Notes: generated by a model not told the origin, from the sequence alone. A DNA stretch of 7,454 bases from an uncultured delta proteobacterium (GCA_903885885.1 CAISKJ010000622.1:1-7454), one strand, 5' to 3'. Positions 1-5,504 are shown, numbered from the stretch's first letter. Translations and numbers: made by a program.

Positions 1-1
1 C

Positions 2-517
2 GAGCCCATGGGGGTGGGCCCCGGCATCTAGACGGGGATGCCCATTCTCATCGAGAACCCCCGCGAGGTGGGCGCCGACCCCATCGTGAACGCCGTCGCC
101 GCCTACGAGCGCGAGCGCTGCGGGATGATCGTGGTCGACCTCGGCACGGCCACCACCTTCGACGTGGTGTCGCCGAAGGGCGAGTACCTCGGCGGGGTCA
201 TCTGCCCGGGCATCCAGATCTCGGCCGACGCGCTCTTCTCGCGCGCCGCGCGCCTGCCCCGCGTCGAGATCGCGCGGCCCGCGCGGGCCCTCGGGCGCAA
301 CACGCTGCACGCGATGCAGTCGGGCATCGTGTTCGGCTACGTGGGCCTCGTCGACGGGCTCGTCGAGCGCCTCCGCGGCGAGATGGGCTTCCCCTGCAAG
401 GTGATCGCGACGGGGGGCCTCGCGCGGCTCATCGGGCCCGAGTCGAAGGCCATCGAGGTCGTCGACGATTTTCTCACCCTGCAGGGCCTGCGCATCCTGT
501 GGGAGCGCAACCGGTGA
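2..517 (+). CDS. coaX: Type III pantothenate kinase (CoaX), 5'-partial, interrupted by an in-frame amber codon
   Basis: CoaX phosphorylates pantothenate with ATP in the cytoplasm, the first step of coenzyme A synthesis. Only about the last two thirds are present; the N-terminal phosphate-binding motif (DxGNT) lies left of the window. The frame reads EPMGVGPGI-stop-TGMPILIENPREVGAD and continues open to the TGA at 515-517. The longest stop-free ORF begins at ATG 38 and gives 159 residues. Family hallmarks downstream are intact: NPREVGAD, then DLGTATTFD (ATP-site motif), then GGVICPGIQISADALF, then the C-terminal ATGGLA. Two things are odd. The codon at 29-31 is TAG where the family's GPGI(K/R)TG has Lys or Arg, one base from AAG. 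The usual GADR is GADP (codon 80-82). The ORF from ATG 38 alone lacks the N-terminal half of the fold and would not be a kinase. Identification is secure; whether the gene is functional is not. The permease gene follows after 4 bases. Confidence 0.92.
29..31 (+). other. In-frame TAG stop inside coaX
   Basis: The codon lies between GVGPGI and TGMPI, which is one continuous conserved block in CoaX proteins. A single A-to-T change from AAG (Lys) would create it. TAG also ends two intact genes here (2397-2399 and the regulator stop at 5664-5666), so it works as a normal stop in this genome. Confidence 0.85.
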
Positions 518-521
518 CCGC

Positions 522-1494
522 GTGAGCCGCGCGCTGCGCATGGCCCTGCTCGCGCTCGCCGCGCCCTGCGCCGTGCTCCTCGCGCTGCGCCTCGGCGTGG
601 CGCCCGTGTCGTTTCGCGCGGCGTGGCGCGACCCCGACGGCCTCGACGCGGCCATCGCCGGCGCGCGCCTCGCGCGGGTGTGCCTCGGCGCCCTCGCGGG
701 CGGCGCGCTCGCCCTCGTAGGCGCGTCGTTTCAGGCCCTCCTGCGCAACCCCCTGGGCGACCCGTACGCGCTCGGCGTGTCGGGCGGCGCGGCCCTCGGG
801 GCCTCCGTCGCGGTGCTCGCGGGCCTCGGGGGCGTGGTGATCCCCCTGGCGGCCTTTGCGGGCGCGCTGGGGGGCCACGGCGGCGGTGCTCGTGGCGGCG
901 CGCGCGTCGGGGCGCGTGGGCGTCGAGTCGCTCCTGCTCGCGGGCCTGGTGTTCAACGCGTGCGCGAGCGCGGCCCTCGCGTTCATTCGCTCGGTGTCGG
1001 CCTCGGGGCGCGCGCAAGAGACCCTGTCGCTGCTGCTGGGTGTGGTCACCGAAGAGCCCGCGTCGCGCGTGGCCCTCGTGGGCGCGCTCGTGCTCACGGG
1101 CTCGGCGGCCCTCTTCGCGATGACCAAGGCGATGAACCTGCTCGCCCTCGGCGACGACACCGCGGCGAGCCTCGGCGTGCGCGTGACGGCCGCGCGGGCG
1201 GGGATCTTCCTCGCGAGCTCGCTCGTCGTGGCCGCGGTGGTGAGCGTGTGCGGGCTCATCCCCTTCGTCGGCCTGCTCGTGCCCCACTACGTGCGCGCGT
1301 GGCTCGGCGCCGACCACCGCTGGGTGCTCCCGGGGTGCTTCCTCGGCGGCGCGACGCTCCTCGTGCTCGCCGACCTCGCGGCGCGCATGGTGTTTCTCGC
1401 GCTGGGCACCGAGCCCCCGGTGGGGGCGCTCACCGCGCTCGTGGGCGGGCCGTTCTTTCTCGTGATGTTGCGCACGCTGCGCGACGAGGGCTGA
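522..1494 (+). CDS. FecCD/BtuC-family ABC transporter permease, frameshifted
   Basis: This is an inner-membrane permease of the family that imports iron-siderophores, haem or cobalamin. The N-terminal part (522 to about 869) carries the family signature around residues 66-94: GASFQALLRNPLGDPYALGVSGG. The C-terminal part (from about 873, one frame over) carries VCGLIPFVGLLVPHYVR and GADHRWVLPG, the region that contacts the ATPase, and ends PPVGALTALVGGPFFLVMLR. Joining the frames gives about 323 residues, normal for the family. As written, the first frame instead runs into Arg-rich nonsense to 1529. The start is uncertain: GTG 522 (4 bases after the coaX stop, no good Shine-Dalgarno) or ATG 540 (M7), so translation may be coupled to coaX. 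No ATPase or substrate-binding protein gene is adjacent; the next gene is convergent, 3 bases away. Substrate cannot be told from the sequence. Confidence 0.9.
869..874 (+). other. Frameshift site: run of six G in the permease gene
   Basis: Removing one G from GGGGGG restores the frame exactly, giving FAGALGATAAVLVAA across the join. One extra base in a homopolymer is a classic sequencing or assembly error, but it is also a natural slippage site. Confidence 0.85.
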
Positions 1495-1497
1495 CGC

Positions 1498-1842
1498 TCA
1501 GTCGACGCCCGCGTCGCAGGGCACGTTGACGCGCGGCGCCGACGCGTTGCAGAGGCCGTCGACGCACGCCACGAGGGGGCCGCACGCCGCGGTGTTGCAG
1601 CTCACGTAGGTGATGCACTCGCTCGTGCGCTGCGCGTCGGCGTAGCCCCCGTCGACGCAGGTGCGAAACACCGTGTCGACCGCGCAGAAGCCCTGCACGC
1701 ACAGCGCGAGCTCGCCGCACGAGGCGCCGCCGTTGCAGTCTTCGTCGCGCCGGCACGCGGTGCCCCCGCTGCGCGTCGCCTCGGGCTTGGCCACGCACGC
1801 GGCCAGCGCCACGATCAGCATCCAGGGCATCGCGCGTCTCAT
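1498..1842 (-). CDS. Small Cys-rich secreted lipoprotein
   Basis: From ATG 1842 the protein is 114 residues. Its signal peptide has an RR n-region and a hydrophobic stretch ending in a good lipobox, L13-A-A-C16, so the mature protein should be lipid-anchored. Val at +2 fits outer-membrane sorting. The mature part has 12 further cysteines, an even number consistent with six disulfides, starting with a CxxDxDCxxGxxC-type pattern (CRRDEDCNGGASC) and later CVQGFC and CVDGLC. Similar short Cys modules are common in Myxococcota lipoproteins; I know of no function for them. An in-frame ATG at 1854 would add MVRA, but 1842 is preferred because it gives a normal signal peptide and sits 7 bases after a -10-like element. 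The gene converges on the permease (3-base gap) and diverges from the lipoprotein at 1890. The exact family is not recognised. Confidence 0.82.
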   Translation of the reverse strand: MRRAMPWMLIVALAACVAKPEATRSGGTACRRDEDCNGGASCGELALCVQGFCAVDTVFRTCVDGGYADAQRTSECITYVSCNTAACGPLVACVDGLCNASAPRVNVPCDAGVD

Positions 1843-1849
1843 CGCCCGC

Positions 1850-1858
1850 ACCATACCA
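1850..1858 (-). promoter_or_regulatory. Predicted extended -10 promoter for the Cys-rich lipoprotein (leaderless)
   Basis: On the - strand the sequence reads TGG-TATGGT, then 7 bases, then ATG 1842. TATGGT matches 4 of 6 bases of TATAAT, including the key second A and last T, with a TGn extension. Transcription would start at or next to the ATG, which fits the lack of a Shine-Dalgarno sequence. No -35 is clear. Confidence 0.4.
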
Positions 1859-1874
1859 CCGCCGCGCGCGGGGC

Positions 1875-1883
1875 TGGTATAAC
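1875..1883 (+). promoter_or_regulatory. Predicted extended -10 promoter for the lipoprotein at 1890 (leaderless)
   Basis: The + strand reads TGG-TATAAC, then 6 bases, then GTG 1890. TATAAC matches 5 of 6 consensus bases and has the TGn extension. The spacing puts +1 on the start codon, and there is no Shine-Dalgarno sequence. TGGTAT here and ATACCA at 1853-1858 form a perfect 6-bp inverted repeat with a 16-base spacer. Confidence 0.5.
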
Positions 1884-1889
1884 CGACGC

Positions 1890-2399
1890 GTGCGACTCCC
1901 CGGCCTCGCCCTGATCGCGTGCGTCGCGTGCTCGTCGTCGGTGCCCACGGTCGACGGCGGTGTGACGGTTGATGCTGCGCGCTGTGCGCCGCGCGTCGAG
2001 CTGGGGAGCGGCGAGCGCGCGTGGCAGTCGCTGCCCCTCGACGGCACCGGGCGCGCCGAGCTCGTGCACGGCTCGCAGGGCGGCTATCACATCTACGGGC
2101 GCGTGCGGTACTGCGGGCTCGCGAGCGACGTGTACCTGTCGTTTCGCGTGACGGCGCTCGACGACGGCGCGGTGCTCACCGTCGAGGGCGACCGGCTGCG
2201 TCGCGTGCTCGGGCGCGGCCTCGTGCAGACCGCGGCGGGCTACGAGTCGGCCACGAGCGAGCTGGTGATCTTGCAGATCTCAGGGCCCGCGCAGGCCGCG
2301 GGGCGGCGGGTGCGCTTCGAAGCGCGCGTGCTCGACGCGGCGGGCTCGGCGATGGCCACCGACGCGCGCGAGGTCACCGTCGTCGACGAGGTTCCGTAG
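1890..2399 (+). CDS. Beta-rich secreted lipoprotein, function unknown
   Basis: The protein has 169 residues and starts with GTG. A very short signal (MRLPGLALIA) ends in L-I-A-C11; a second candidate lipidation cysteine is C14, followed by SSS. A short Asp/Gly/Val linker leads to a globular domain beginning near C32. The core contains GSGERAWQSLPLDG and ELVHGSQGGYHIYGRVR, followed by alternating hydrophobic strands to the end. From memory this resembles a widespread unnamed family of Myxococcota lipoproteins with an (E)LVHGxQGGxH motif; no function is known to me. Residues C32 and C75 could form a disulfide. No in-frame ATG, GTG or TTG was seen just upstream that would lengthen the signal, so the short signal stands. 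The gene converges on the monooxygenase gene, with 20 bases between the stops and no recognisable terminator. Confidence 0.78.
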   Translation: MRLPGLALIACVACSSSVPTVDGGVTVDAARCAPRVELGSGERAWQSLPLDGTGRAELVHGSQGGYHIYGRVRYCGLASDVYLSFRVTALDDGAVLTVEGDRLRRVLGRGLVQTAAGYESATSELVILQISGPAQAAGRRVRFEARVLDAAGSAMATDAREVTVVDEVP

Positions 2400-2419
2400 C
2401 GGCTTGACGCGCGGGGGGC

Positions 2420-4216
2420 TCAGGGCGCGCGGCGGAAGACGTAGCGCGCCGTGAGGCGCAGCGAGCCGAGGCCCTGCTGCGGCGAGGCGACGGCGAGCTC
2501 GTCGCCGGTGACGCTGTACGCGAGGGGGATCTCGCTGGTGATGCCGCAGTCGGAGCGCACCGTGAGGGGGCTCGTGGTGGTGGCCGCGAAGGGCCCCGAG
2601 AAGGCGACGGGGAGGCCGCGGTCGTAGGTGACGCCGTTGGTGGTGACCAGGTGCAGGCCCGCCACCGAGTCGAGGGTGAAGCGCCCGTCGCGCACCCAGG
2701 CCTGACCGCGGGCGCGCACGCGGGTCTGCGCGAGGTCGAGGTCGCCGAGGCCCGTCGCGAGGCCCGTGAGGTACATCTCGAGGCCCGTGAGCGTCCATCG
2801 GCCCGCGGGGATGACCCCGCCCGTGGCCGCGGGGGCGGCGCCCACCTGCACGCGCACGTCGACGAGCGACAGGTCCGTGGGCGCGTCGGCGGGGGCGCAC
2901 GAGCCGGGGCTGTAGGGCACGCGCTCGACGTCGATGGTGCCCTCGTCGCAGTAGCTGAGCGAGGGCGGCGGCGTCACGTAGGTGAAGCCGAAGCACATCT
3001 CGTCGCGCGTGCCGTTGCCGCTGCGCACCGCCTCGGCCGTGAGGTTGTTGAAGTCGCAGCGCGTGACGAGCTTGTCGCCCGTGCGCAGCGTGCGACCCAG
3101 GTCGTAGAAGAGCTGCGAGTCGAAGCGCCAGCCCGTGAGGTCGATGAGGGGGTCGCGGGTGCCGTCGGCGTGAACGACCGTCTGCGAGAAGCCCGTGCCG
3201 ATCACGTGCATGTGGGGCATGCCCGCGAGGATGGTGGTGTTCGCGCGGAGGGTGCAGTTGCTCTCGGCGTGGCCCGCGCTGCGCGGCGCGATCGAGAAGC
3301 CCTGGGGGCCGATGGCGACCATGCCGTACTCGGTGCCGCCGGGCGCGTCGTGGAAGAGGCGCACGCCGCTCGAGTCGACCACGTCGGGCACGCGCGAGCC
3401 GTTGTTGTAATGGACCTGGAGGATGAAGCGCTGCCCCGGCGCGATGCGCAGGCCGCCGCTGGGGAACTCGAAGGCGTTCTGCCCCGGCGCCCAGGCGTAG
3501 AGGTACTGGCTGCTCGCGGGCATGCCCGAGCACGAGAACGACGGCGTGGCCGCGGTGCTGCGGTCGGGGTCGCGCAGGAGCACGATGTGGTGCACCACGC
3601 GGCCCTCGTCGAGGAGCGCCTCCATGCGGCGGATGAAGCGCGGCTCCGTGACGGGCGCGTCGAAGGCGAAGCACTGGTAGCGGTCGGTGACGTCGGGCCC
3701 GACGGGGTAGCGCTGCGCCGTGAGGTCGAAGGTCGGGAGGCCCGCGAGGGGGCGATCGGACGATTGGAACACCGGGCGGCTCGCCTGGAGCGCGGGCGTC
3801 TCGGTCGGAACGCTCGCCCCGCAGCTGGCCCAGGCCGCGACGGTGCGGCGCGCTGCGAAGGGCATCGCGGGCGAGCCCGACGGGGGCATGTTGCCCTCGA
3901 TGAGCTGGCGCGCAATGTGGTCGACGGGGCGCCCCACGGAGGTCGCGCGCAAGAGCCCGTCGTAGTCGACGAGCGAGTAGGGCGAGCCGTAGGAGGGCGT
4001 CGGCCCGTGGCAGTTGCCGCAGTGCTGCGTCACCAGGGGGAGGACGGTGGCGTTCCACTCGGCGCGCGAGGGCGTGCACGCCGACGCGGCGTCGGTGGAC
4101 GCGTCGGCAGCGGTGTCGGCGGCGGCGTCGACCGCGGCAGGCGTCGGGTCGCTGCAGGCCGCGACGGAGAGCGACACGGCGAGCAACAGGCGAGGGTCGA
4201 GCGATTGTGTGCGCAT
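2420..4216 (-). CDS. Secreted lipoprotein: cytochrome c domain fused to PHM-type copper monooxygenase
   Basis: The product is 598 residues from ATG 4216. A signal peptide ends in V-A-A-C21, followed by an Asp/Ala/Thr linker to about 45. Residues about 45-132 form a c-type cytochrome-like domain with haem motif C66-G-N-C69-H70 and probable distal Met110 in GNMPPSG. Residues about 175-425 match copper type II ascorbate-dependent monooxygenases. The copper ligands known from rat PHM all have counterparts: H209-H210 (VVHHIVLL) and H269 (LQVHYNN) for CuH; H335-M-H337 and M407 (DEMC) for CuM. Residues about 445-598 are an additional beta-rich domain (GGVIPAGRWTLT, near the C-terminus LRLTARYVF) like those on other Myxococcota lipoproteins. 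The upstream GTG 4234 would place the Shine-Dalgarno sequence inside the gene, so ATG 4216 is chosen. The likely role is periplasmic or surface C-H hydroxylation of an unknown substrate, with the haem domain perhaps supplying electrons; the role is inferred. Confidence 0.9.
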   Translation of the reverse strand: MRTQSLDPRLLLAVSLSVAACSDPTPAAVDAAADTAADASTDAASACTPSRAEWNATVLPLVTQHCGNCHGPTPSYGSPYSLVDYDGLLRATSVGRPVDHIARQLIEGNMPPSGSPAMPFAARRTVAAWASCGASVPTETPALQASRPVFQSSDRPLAGLPTFDLTAQRYPVGPDVTDRYQCFAFDAPVTEPRFIRRMEALLDEGRVVHHIVLLRDPDRSTAATPSFSCSGMPASSQYLYAWAPGQNAFEFPSGGLRIAPGQRFILQVHYNNGSRVPDVVDSSGVRLFHDAPGGTEYGMVAIGPQGFSIAPRSAGHAESNCTLRANTTILAGMPHMHVIGTGFSQTVVHADGTRDPLIDLTGWRFDSQLFYDLGRTLRTGDKLVTRCDFNNLTAEAVRSGNGTRDEMCFGFTYVTPPPSLSYCDEGTIDVERVPYSPGSCAPADAPTDLSLVDVRVQVGAAPAATGGVIPAGRWTLTGLEMYLTGLATGLGDLDLAQTRVRARGQAWVRDGRFTLDSVAGLHLVTTNGVTYDRGLPVAFSGPFAATTTSPLTVRSDCGITSEIPLAYSVTGDELAVASPQQGLGSLRLTARYVFRRAP

Positions 4217-4225
4217 CGGGTGAGG

Positions 4226-4232
4226 CTCCTCC
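4226..4232 (-). promoter_or_regulatory. Ribosome binding site of the copper monooxygenase
   Basis: GGAGGAG on the - strand, 9 bases before ATG 4216. It is the strongest Shine-Dalgarno sequence seen in the window and decides the start against the longer GTG 4234 version. Confidence 0.8.
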
Positions 4233-4266
4233 ACGTGCGGATCGCCAGGCGCGACGCGCGACGAGA

Positions 4267-4295
4267 CTTTTATCGGCGAACGCCGAGCGTTTCAA
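4267..4295 (-). promoter_or_regulatory. Predicted housekeeping-type promoter of the copper monooxygenase
   Basis: On the - strand TTGAAA (4295-4290, 5 of 6 to TTGACA) is followed by exactly 17 bases and then TAAAAG (4272-4267, 4 of 6 to TATAAT). Transcription would begin near 4260, giving a leader of about 45 bases containing the ribosome binding site. The stretch is clearly more AT-rich than its surroundings. Confidence 0.5.
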
Positions 4296-4301
4296 CGAAA
4301 C
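4274..4301. promoter_or_regulatory. Two inverted repeats over the monooxygenase promoter (operator candidates)
   Basis: CGGCG-AA-CGCCG (4274-4285) lies wholly inside the -35/-10 spacer. GTTTC-AAC-GAAAC (4289-4301) covers the -35 hexamer. Both have perfect 5-bp arms. Their position fits repressor or MerR-like spacer binding, but no regulator gene is next to them. Confidence 0.4.
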
Positions 4302-4310
4302 CCTTGCGCG

Positions 4311-4329
4311 AAAAAAACGCCTCCGGCGC
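4311..4329 (-). terminator. Intrinsic terminator after the DUF4031 gene
   Basis: On the - strand, GCGCC-GGA-GGCGT (4329-4317; 4 GC pairs plus a G-T closing pair) runs into a tract of seven T (4317-4311), starting 17 bases after the DUF4031 stop. The stem is short, but a T7 run in such GC-rich DNA is striking. Confidence 0.55.
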
Positions 4330-4345
4330 GGCGATCACGCGAACG

Positions 4346-4651
4346 TCAGCGGAGCGATGGTGGGCCGGGCGTGGCGCGCTTGCGACGCAGAATGGCCACG
4401 AGCGCGTAGCGGTCGACGGGCTGCGCGCCGGCGGCGTGGGCGGCCTCGAGCCAGGGCCCCGCGAGGTCGAAGTGCTCGCTGTAGCGCCCGCGGTGCTGAA
4501 TGGCCTCGGCGGGGATGCCGAGTGAAACGGCGAAGGCCGTGAGCTCGCGCGTCCCCTCGTCGCCGGGCAGGTCCGAGAGCAGGTGCGCCGAGGGCCCCCA
4601 CCGGCGGTTGAACGCACCGCCCCAGTCGCGCGCCTCGTCGATCACCACCAT
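4346..4651 (-). CDS. DUF4031-family protein
   Basis: This is a 101-residue soluble protein with no signal peptide. It matches my memory of DUF4031: an N-terminal hydrophobic strand with Asp (MVVIDEARDW), then W-G-P-S-A-H-L-L-S-D, then ELTAFAVSLGIP, a HRGRYSEHFDLAGPW segment, and AAGAQPVDRYALVAIL near the C-terminus. Length is typical for these small proteins. The family has no established function that I know of; the conserved His, Asp and Tyr residues suggest a small enzyme or nucleotide-binding role, which is a guess. ATG 4651 is chosen because the conserved block begins there; GGAG lies 12 bases upstream, rather far. The gene starts 17 bases after the stop of the Asp-rich lipoprotein and is followed by a terminator, so it appears to be last in that operon. 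A cytoplasmic protein among lipoprotein genes is an unusual partner. Confidence 0.75.
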   Translation of the reverse strand: MVVIDEARDWGGAFNRRWGPSAHLLSDLPGDEGTRELTAFAVSLGIPAEAIQHRGRYSEHFDLAGPWLEAAHAAGAQPVDRYALVAILRRKRATPGPPSLR

Positions 4652-4668
4652 CGCGTCGCGCGGCTCCG

Positions 4669-5034
4669 TCAGCGCCCGCCCGCGCTCGCGGCGGTGCCAT
4701 CGCGTTCGGCGTCGCAGCGGAGCAGCGGGGCGGCGTCACCGGCGTCACCGTCGGCCGCGTCGTCGGCGTCGCCTGCGTCGGCTGCGTCGAGGTCGCAGGG
4801 CGAGGCGTCGCGCAGGGCCGCGTCGGCGCTCGCGTCGGCGTCGGCGGTGGGCGGCGGTGCCGTGTCGTAGGCGGGGCCCGCGTCGTAGGCAGCCGCGTCG
4901 TTGCCCGCGAGCGTGCCCGTCGCGGCGTCGCTGTTGCGGGCGTCGTCGTTGCCGGGGAGCTGCGGGCGCGACGTAAACACGCACCCGAGGCCGAGCGCGC
5001 ACACGAGCAGCGCGACGCGCGACCGGCCGCTCAT
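4669..5034 (-). CDS. Asp/Ala-rich small lipoprotein, paralogue 2
   Basis: This is a 121-residue predicted lipoprotein. A basic n-region (MSGRSR) and hydrophobic segment lead to LGLGC18; Gly at -3 is not ideal for a lipobox, so lipidation is likely but not certain. After the cysteine comes VFTSRPQLP, nearly identical to the upstream paralogue. The rest is low-complexity and acidic, with about 21 Asp, 1 Glu and no Lys, many in DA/AD steps, plus cysteines at 80 and 107. It is probably an extended, negatively charged surface protein; no enzymatic motif is visible. The start is firm: ATG 5034 overlaps the upstream TGA in an ATGA, so translation is probably coupled. The DUF4031 gene follows after 17 bases. 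I do not recognise the family and assign no function. Confidence 0.75.
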   Translation of the reverse strand: MSGRSRVALLVCALGLGCVFTSRPQLPGNDDARNSDAATGTLAGNDAAAYDAGPAYDTAPPPTADADASADAALRDASPCDLDAADAGDADDAADGDAGDAAPLLRCDAERDGTAASAGGR

Positions 5035-5504
5035 CGGTCGGCCCCCGGCGCGTCGAGATCGCGCGCGTCGCCGCCGTCGCTCGCGTCGCCGCCATCGCTC
5101 GCGTCGCCATCGCTGACGTCGCTCGCGTCGTCGGCATCGACGCTCGCGTCGTAGGTGGCCGGGTCGCAGGGCTCGCCACGGTTGTTGAAGAAGCCCGCGT
5201 CGCCGGCGTCGCCCGCGTCGGGGCTGCGCGCGGGCGCGCGGCACTGGTCGGTCTCGGTGGGCACGTCGGAGGCGGCGCCGACGTCGGTCGCGGGCGCGGC
5301 CGCGTCGAAGGGCGTCGGCACGTCGTCGAAGCGGTCGGCGTCGACGGGCGGCGAGGGCACGTCGCTCGCGACCGCCGGGCTGTCGTAGACCGCGTCGAAC
5401 TCCGCCCCGCCATCGTTGAACGGAAGCTGCGGGCGCGACGTGAAGACGCACCCGAGACCCATCGCGGTCAGCAGCAGCAGTCGGAGGGGCGCGGTCTTCA
5501 GCAC
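5031..5504 (-). CDS. Asp-rich small lipoprotein with internal repeats, paralogue 1
   Basis: The product is 157 residues from GTG 5504, chosen because GGGAGA lies 9 bases upstream and because it gives a short signal peptide (MLKTAPLRLLLLTAMGLGC19). The mature N-terminus CVFTSRPQLPFND matches paralogue 2 at almost every position (Phe for Gly before ND). The body is acidic, with about 30 Asp, Pro/Asp/Val-rich first and then repetitive: PDAGDAGDA near 95-103 and SDGDASDGGDASDGGDA near 131-147. Cysteines at 88 and 113 are the only others and could pair. It looks like a flexible, highly charged lipid-anchored protein; Ca2+ binding is conceivable from the Asp density, but no EF-hand or RTX motif is seen. 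It is probably the first gene of a three-gene operon with paralogue 2 and the DUF4031 gene. Function unknown. Confidence 0.75.
   Translation of the reverse strand: MLKTAPLRLLLLTAMGLGCVFTSRPQLPFNDGGAEFDAVYDSPAVASDVPSPPVDADRFDDVPTPFDAAAPATDVGAASDVPTETDQCRAPARSPDAGDAGDAGFFNNRGEPCDPATYDASVDADDASDVSDGDASDGGDASDGGDARDLDAPGADR
5065..5145. repeat. In-frame short tandem repeats coding for the Asp-rich tail
   Basis: Two adjacent 18-bp units (5065-5082 and 5083-5100, GCGTCGCCGCCRTCGCTC) differ at one base. Degenerate units continue to about 5145. They encode SDGGDA-type hexapeptides on the - strand, and the unit length is a multiple of three. Confidence 0.75.

Noticed and set aside
29..31. TAG read as pyrrolysine or another amino acid
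   Set aside because: No pyl genes are visible, the protein is not a known Pyl user, and TAG ends two intact genes in this window.
876..1529. Out-of-frame continuation of the permease to 1529
   Set aside because: Arg/Gly-rich nonsense after the G6 run, while the real transmembrane sequence continues in another frame to 1494.
4217..4234. Start of the monooxygenase at GTG 4234
   Set aside because: It would make the GGAGGAG Shine-Dalgarno sequence part of the coding region; ATG 4216 has ideal spacing and a normal signal peptide.
4274..4285. CGGCG-AA-CGCCG as a transcription terminator
   Set aside because: No T tract follows on either strand, and it sits between a -35 and a -10; an operator is the better reading.
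2280..4295. Long overlapping open frames opposite or out of frame with the monooxygenase (including a + strand frame 2651-4525)
   Set aside because: They are Arg/Ala/His-rich with no domains, as expected for shadow frames in high-GC coding DNA; the chosen frame has all the copper and haem motifs.
5065..5145. CRISPR-like or intergenic repeat array
   Set aside because: The units are contiguous, without spacers, in frame, and encode a low-complexity acidic tail.
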